Assembly (NCBI GenBank): GCA_900767695.1
Contig: CAAGAC010000093.1
Coordinates: 1 to 9,040, forward strand
Reading direction: 5' to 3'
DNA length: 9,040 nucleotides
Source: an uncultured Succinivibrio sp.
Lineage (GTDB): Bacteria; Pseudomonadota; Gammaproteobacteria; Enterobacterales; Succinivibrionaceae
Part shown: piece after piece, positions 5,601 to 9,040 of the stretch
Layout of the letters: every line of letters starts with the position of its first letter
Position numbering within the stretch: position 1 is the first letter of the stretch
Notes under the pieces: model-generated
The model's database searches: none
What the model saw: only the letters and a program-made list of their open reading frames with translations
What the model was told of the DNA's origin: nothing
Program-made: the position numbers and the translations under genes

Positions 5601-6734
5601 ATGGCAGGGCGCTTTCCCGAAGCCTTCCTGGACGAGGCCTCGCGCTTTGGGCGCGGGGCGCTCTTCTGGTGGCTGCTCGTCATCGCCCCGATCGGGGCGG
5701 CCTTCATCACCACCGGGCTCTTCCAGGACGGGCAGATGCGAAGCCTTCCGTTTGCTGCGTGCGATCTCGACGGAAGTGATCTCTCGCGCGCGTTCATAAG
5801 AAACGCCGGCGCCTCGCCCTCGGTGAAGATTGAATACGAGGTGCAGTCCGAGGAGGAGGGGCTTGCGCTGCTGCGCCGCGGCGCCGTGTACGCCGTGATC
5901 ATCATCCCCCGCCATTTCGGCAGGCAGGTGATGGCAGGGCGCCCGGGCGGGGCCGTGATCTATGCCGACGGCCAGCGCATGCCAGTGGGGTCAATCATAA
6001 GGCGCGATCTCGTCGCACTCTCGGAGGCCTCGTGGAGGCAGTCCTATTCAGGCTTCTTGATGCGCTCGGGGATCCCGCCTGAGGCGGCCGGACCCATGTC
6101 CGCGACCCTTTCACTTGATCTCAGGGCCCCCGGCAACCCGGCGCTCGACTACCGGATCTTCCTTTGCCACGGCTTCCTGCCGGTGCTCTGCTCGCTCATG
6201 TACCTCATCTACGCCTGCGCCCGCATCAAGATGTTCCGCGCCATAACGCTGCCTGAGTCCTTCGGGCGCGCCGCGGCCACCGCGTGCTTCATGCTCCTCA
6301 TGATGTGCCTGCTGCTCCTGGCGCAGCGCGCCACCGGCACCACCGCGCCGCTCTGCCCCTTCTGGAAGGTCGCGGCGGTCTACGCGCTCATGATCGCGGC
6401 CAACTGCATGCAGGCGGTATTCATCTGCAGCTTCTGCGCGAACAGGCTCTTCAGCCTGATGATGGTCTCGGCGATGGCCTCGCCCGCAATGGCTTTTGCA
6501 GGCCTCACCTTCCCCGTAGGCTACATGAGCGCCTTTGCAAGGTGGTGGGCCTCGATGCTGCCGGTGACCCACGCCATAACAGCCGAGACGGCCATGGCCT
6601 CACAGGGTGCGTCGGCCTCATCCCAGGCCCCGGCATTCGCGGCGCTCTTGATCCTAATCGGAGCCTACGGGGCGCTGGGCGCCGTGCTCTGCGCCATCAG
6701 GAGCAGGACGGAGGCGCGCCATGCTGCTTCGTGA
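5601..6734 (+). CDS. ABC-2-type transporter permease (first of two)
   Basis: This 377-residue inner-membrane subunit has the ABC2_membrane_3 layout of YbhS/YhhJ. A first membrane segment (about 19-41) is followed by a large extracytoplasmic domain (about 45-180) with the family pattern CDLDGSDLSRAF ... LLRRGAVYAVIIIPRHFGRQV. Five more segments lie near 186-206, 224-242, 258-279, 283-303 and 345-366, and the FPVGYMSAFARWWASMLPVTH loop between the last two is typical. The start is ATG 5601, with GGAG 7 bases upstream; a longer frame reaching TTG at 5580 is less likely because it overlaps the adaptor gene and lacks a ribosome site. It has no Walker A or signature motif, so it cannot hydrolyse ATP itself. 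It carries eleven cysteines, most in or near membrane segments. Its stop overlaps the next gene by 14 bases, implying translational coupling and a heterodimer with it. Confidence 0.94.
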   Translation: MAGRFPEAFLDEASRFGRGALFWWLLVIAPIGAAFITTGLFQDGQMRSLPFAACDLDGSDLSRAFIRNAGASPSVKIEYEVQSEEEGLALLRRGAVYAVIIIPRHFGRQVMAGRPGGAVIYADGQRMPVGSIIRRDLVALSEASWRQSYSGFLMRSGIPPEAAGPMSATLSLDLRAPGNPALDYRIFLCHGFLPVLCSLMYLIYACARIKMFRAITLPESFGRAAATACFMLLMMCLLLLAQRATGTTAPLCPFWKVAAVYALMIAANCMQAVFICSFCANRLFSLMMVSAMASPAMAFAGLTFPVGYMSAFARWWASMLPVTHAITAETAMASQGASASSQAPAFAALLILIGAYGALGAVLCAIRSRTEARHAAS

Positions 6735-7875
6735 GCTGGTGCGCGGCTTTGCCTCCGAGTGCCATGCGCTCGCCCGCTGCCAGGGCGCGGTGCTGCTCTT
6801 CATATCGGGGCTGGTGTTCTACTCGATCCTCTACCCGTCACCGTACTTGAACGAGCTGCCGCAGAAGCTTGAGTTTGCCGCAGTCGATCAGGACAACAGC
6901 ATCGCCTCCCGCGAGATCCTCCGCCTCATCGGCACCACGGAGGGCATAAGGCTCAAGAAGGCCGCAAGCCGCAGCGAGGCGGCCGAGGCCATGAAAAGCG
7001 GTAGGATTGCCGGCATGATGGTGATCCCGCGGGACTTCGAGCGCCGCCTGCTCTCAGGCAAGGCCCAGTCGATCCCGCTCTACTGCGACGCCTCGCACCT
7101 GCTCCTCTACCGCTCGGTGCTCACCGGGGTGCAGCAGGCAACCGGCAATGCCGCGGCCACGGTGCGTGCCGCGGCGCTGATGAAGCGCGGCGTCTCCAAG
7201 GCGGCCGCGGCCTCGCTCCAGTCGGCAGGGCGCGCCGATGTCAGGCTCATGTACAACCCCTGCGGCAACTACATGCTCAACACCGTGCCGCCGGTGTTCG
7301 TGCTCATCATCCAGCAGATCCTCATGGCAGGCTGCGGGATGATCGAGGCTTCGCGCCGCAAGGCCGGGATGCCCGAGGGCGGGCTGCTGCAGATGGCAGG
7401 GCGGGCCTTGGTGCCCGCGTGCCTGGGCATGGCCTTCTCGCTCTACTACTTCTGGGCGCTTGCCTACGTCGACGATCTGCTAAAGCCCCGCGACTTCGGG
7501 GCGGTGCTACTGTACCTCGCGCCATTCTTCATGGCGTCTGCGCTGTGCGGCCACCTCATAGGGCGCTTCACCCGCTCGCAGTCGCTCGTGCTGACCGTGG
7601 TGCTGCCGATCTCAGTGCCATGCCTCTTCCTCACCGGCTGCATCTGGCCTGCCGAGTGCATGGGGGAGTTCTTCGGAACAGTGCGACACCTCATCCCGGT
7701 CACTCCTGCAAGCAACGGATACCTGATGATCGCAGGGCGCGGGGCCTCGCTTTCAGAAGTGCTCCCGCTGTGGCTTGAGGAGTGGGGGCAGTGCGTTTTC
7801 CTGCTCGGTCTATCGCTACTCGTCGAGCGCGTGTCGGCTCTGCGCAAGGGCGGCGCTGCGGCTGGGGCTGTCTGA
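6721..7875 (+). CDS. ABC-2-type transporter permease (second of two)
   Basis: This 384-residue protein has the same fold as its upstream neighbour but clearly diverged sequence. The first membrane segment is about 21-38. The extracytoplasmic domain (about 40-185) includes AAVDQDNSIASREILRLI, GRIAGMMVIPRDFERRLLSG and LMYNPCGNYMLNTVP. Five further segments are near 187-207, 229-249, 258-278, 286-308 and 355-370. The ATG at 6721 has GGAGG six bases upstream and overlaps the end of the first permease by 14 bases. Eleven cysteines are present, as in its partner. No ATP-binding motif is visible. It resembles the YbhR role, forming the transmembrane pore with the first permease. It is the last gene of the operon: the next gene is convergent. 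The exported substrate is unknown; drugs or toxic small molecules are an inference from the regulator and adaptor types. Confidence 0.94.
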   Translation: MLLRELVRGFASECHALARCQGAVLLFISGLVFYSILYPSPYLNELPQKLEFAAVDQDNSIASREILRLIGTTEGIRLKKAASRSEAAEAMKSGRIAGMMVIPRDFERRLLSGKAQSIPLYCDASHLLLYRSVLTGVQQATGNAAATVRAAALMKRGVSKAAAASLQSAGRADVRLMYNPCGNYMLNTVPPVFVLIIQQILMAGCGMIEASRRKAGMPEGGLLQMAGRALVPACLGMAFSLYYFWALAYVDDLLKPRDFGAVLLYLAPFFMASALCGHLIGRFTRSQSLVLTVVLPISVPCLFLTGCIWPAECMGEFFGTVRHLIPVTPASNGYLMIAGRGASLSEVLPLWLEEWGQCVFLLGLSLLVERVSALRKGGAAAGAV

Positions 7876-7920
7876 GGAGAGATGGAGGGAGCAGGGTGGC
7901 TTGAGCTGCCAGGAAGCAGG

Positions 7921-7955
7921 CAGGCAGATGGGCGCCGATGGCGCCCCTCTGCCTG
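7921..7955 (+). terminator. Strong hairpin between the exporter operon and the porin gene
   Basis: CAGGCAGA (7921-7928) pairs with TCTGCCTG (7948-7955), and after one T/C mismatch GGGCGCC (7930-7936) pairs with GGCGCCC (7940-7946), leaving a 3-base GAT loop. It lies 45 bases after the permease stop and 23 bases after the porin stop on the other strand. No T-run follows on either strand, so termination may need Rho or the fold may mainly protect 3' ends. Confidence 0.55.
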
Positions 7956-7965
7956 AGCCTTGGCC

Positions 7966-7984
7966 TTGTCAGAAATTGTCAGAA
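7966..7984 (-). repeat. Short tandem repeat across the porin stop codon
   Basis: TTGTCAGAA occurs at 7966-7974 and again at 7976-7984, separated by one A (10-base period). The second copy includes the porin stop codon and terminal Phe codon. The first copy is outside the reading frame. It looks like a small slippage duplication with no evident function. Confidence 0.45.
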
Positions 7985-9040
7985 GATGTAGCGCGCGCCG
8001 AGGGAGAAGACATTGTCGTCTGAGAGATCATCGGACGAGCCTGCGTCGATGACATCGTCAGCCCACACGCGGAAGTTCGGGTTCAGGTTCCATGCGACCA
8101 TGAGGGGGACCTTCCTGCGGATGGTGTCGTTGCCCATGGCATCCCTGACATCGTAGTTCTTGTACTGGTAGCCGGTCTGGAGGGTGATCCCGTTGACGAA
8201 GCTGTAGGCAACCACGGACTCGGAGTTCTTTATGGTCAGATCGTCGTCGCGGAACTGGTCATAGGCCTCGCCCTTCACCTGCTGGTACCAGGTGGCCAGG
8301 TAGAGGCCGCTGCCGTAGGCGCCCCAGGTCAGGGAGGCGCCGAAGCTGTTCTCGTGGTCGAGCTCGCTGAGGATCCTGCCAATCCCGACATTGCCGAAGT
8401 AGGAGTCGTTCTTGGCCTTGCGCGACGTGTCGGCATCATTGATGCCGTCGTCCTGGAACTTCAGGTAGCCGGCGGAGAGCTGGACGCCGATGGGTCCGAA
8501 CAGGACGGCGGGGGACTTGTAGCCGAGGACGGCGCTGAAGCCGTGGTCGACGTCTACGGAGCCGTCGCTGAAGGCGTAGTTGTTGGTGGCGGTCTGGTAC
8601 TCGAAGGAGCCGGAGAAGCCGGCGTAGGAGACGGAGTAGTTGACCTTGCCGCTGTTGCGGGTCACGTAGGACTCGCCGTAGCCGCCGAGGCGCTCGAAGA
8701 CATCGGTGACGGCCTCGATCTTGTACTCGTTGTTGAGGTAGCGGCCGGCCTTGATCACGCCGCCCTGGGTGAAGTCGACGCCGGCCCACTGGTCGCGGGT
8801 GGACTCGTCGTAGTCGGCGGAGTCGCCGTTGTTCTGCCACTGGTGCTCGAACTTGCCGAGGCCGTAGATGTTCCCGGCGATCCTGGTGCGGCCCTGCAGG
8901 CCGAAGCGTGTGCGGTTGCCGATGGTGGCGTCGCCGCTGGCGCCCTTGACCTTGTTGTTGTGGCCGGAGAAGTAGACGGCGTCGACATAGCCGGTGACGT
9001 CGAGGGTGGTCTCGTTCTTCGAGTAGATCTGGGCGGCGGA
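7979..9040 (-). CDS. General outer-membrane porin, mature part (5' end outside window)
   Basis: This is a trimeric-porin-type beta-barrel allowing passive uptake of small solutes through the outer membrane. The frame is open from the window edge at 9040 to TGA 7979-7981, giving 353 residues. The first visible residues, SAAQIYSKNETTLDVTGYVDAVYF, look like a signal-peptidase site (AA) followed by the first mature strand of OmpC/OmpF-type porins, so only the signal peptide is missing. Further marks are RFGLQGRTRIAGNIYGLGKFEHQW and TDVFERLGGYGES, the latter where porins carry the constriction loop L3. The protein has many alternating aromatic/polar strands, many Asp/Asn/Gly turns and no cysteine. 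It ends FSLGARYIF with the terminal Phe needed for barrel assembly. The GTG at 8758 is internal and not the start. Codon choice is strongly restricted, as in abundant proteins. It is convergent with the exporter operon and is not a TolC-type channel. Confidence 0.93.
   Translation of the reverse strand, partial: SAAQIYSKNETTLDVTGYVDAVYFSGHNNKVKGASGDATIGNRTRFGLQGRTRIAGNIYGLGKFEHQWQNNGDSADYDESTRDQWAGVDFTQGGVIKAGRYLNNEYKIEAVTDVFERLGGYGESYVTRNSGKVNYSVSYAGFSGSFEYQTATNNYAFSDGSVDVDHGFSAVLGYKSPAVLFGPIGVQLSAGYLKFQDDGINDADTSRKAKNDSYFGNVGIGRILSELDHENSFGASLTWGAYGSGLYLATWYQQVKGEAYDQFRDDDLTIKNSESVVAYSFVNGITLQTGYQYKNYDVRDAMGNDTIRRKVPLMVAWNLNPNFRVWADDVIDAGSSDDLSDDNVFSLGARYIF

Noticed and set aside
8436..8988. 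Arg/Pro/Ser/Thr-rich open frames on the minus strand beside the porin frame
   Set aside because: They are low-complexity frame shifts of the porin gene; the porin frame gives a coherent barrel ending in Phe.
7979..9040. Porin as the outer-membrane partner of the exporter
   Set aside because: The sequence is a general diffusion porin, not a TolC-type channel; it is on the opposite strand with its own expression and only happens to be adjacent.
1..9040. CRISPR array, tRNA, insertion sequence, integrase or attachment-site pair
   Set aside because: I saw no regularly spaced repeats, cloverleaf genes, transposase motifs or paired terminal repeats in the window.

Overview
The window is GC-rich, with G or C at most third codon positions, and reads as chromosomal DNA of a Gram-negative bacterium. 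The porin-type outer-membrane protein ending in Phe, the three-part envelope exporter with a CecR-like regulator, and the ~509-residue class I fumarase of the type common in Gammaproteobacteria all suggest a gammaproteobacterium. The oxygen-sensitive [4Fe-4S] fumarase and an HD phosphohydrolase of a kind I associate with anaerobic Firmicutes would fit an anaerobic or facultative host, possibly in the Aeromonadales/Succinivibrionaceae area. That placement is inference. I see no tRNA, rRNA, CRISPR array, insertion sequence or phage gene.

Layout. Bases 1-280 hold the 3' end of aroC (chorismate synthase), closed by a GNRA-loop terminator. A convergent minus-strand gene (391-1161) encodes an unrecognised protein with one N-terminal membrane segment and a long charged helical body. 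It shares a 263-bp divergent promoter region with fumarase (1425-2954); both sides have an extended -10 element. After a strong GC hairpin comes a small HD-domain hydrolase gene (3122-3616), also followed by a long hairpin.

Bases 3815-7875 form one regulatory and transport unit. A TetR/CecR-type regulator (3868-4536) has a good sigma70-like promoter whose -35 box lies inside an inverted repeat, so it is probably autoregulated. It is followed by a HlyD-type periplasmic adaptor (4583-5596) and two ABC-2-type permeases (5601-6734 and 6721-7875) that are tightly packed or overlapping. The layout resembles cecR-ybhG-F-S-R of enteric bacteria, but no ATP-binding subunit is present: the operon runs straight from adaptor to permeases and then meets a convergent gene. 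The energising ATPase, and any TolC-type outer-membrane channel, must be encoded elsewhere if the system is a normal exporter.

The right end (7979-9040, minus strand) is a general porin covering essentially the whole mature barrel; the window edge falls about where the signal peptide would be removed.

Most of the window is ordinary core metabolism and envelope genes. The points most worth a second look are the ATPase-less, cysteine-rich two-permease exporter, its operator/promoter and the hairpin between regulator and adaptor, the orphan membrane coiled-coil protein, and the HD hydrolase with a CxxC next to its HD pair. I found no convincing wholly new system.
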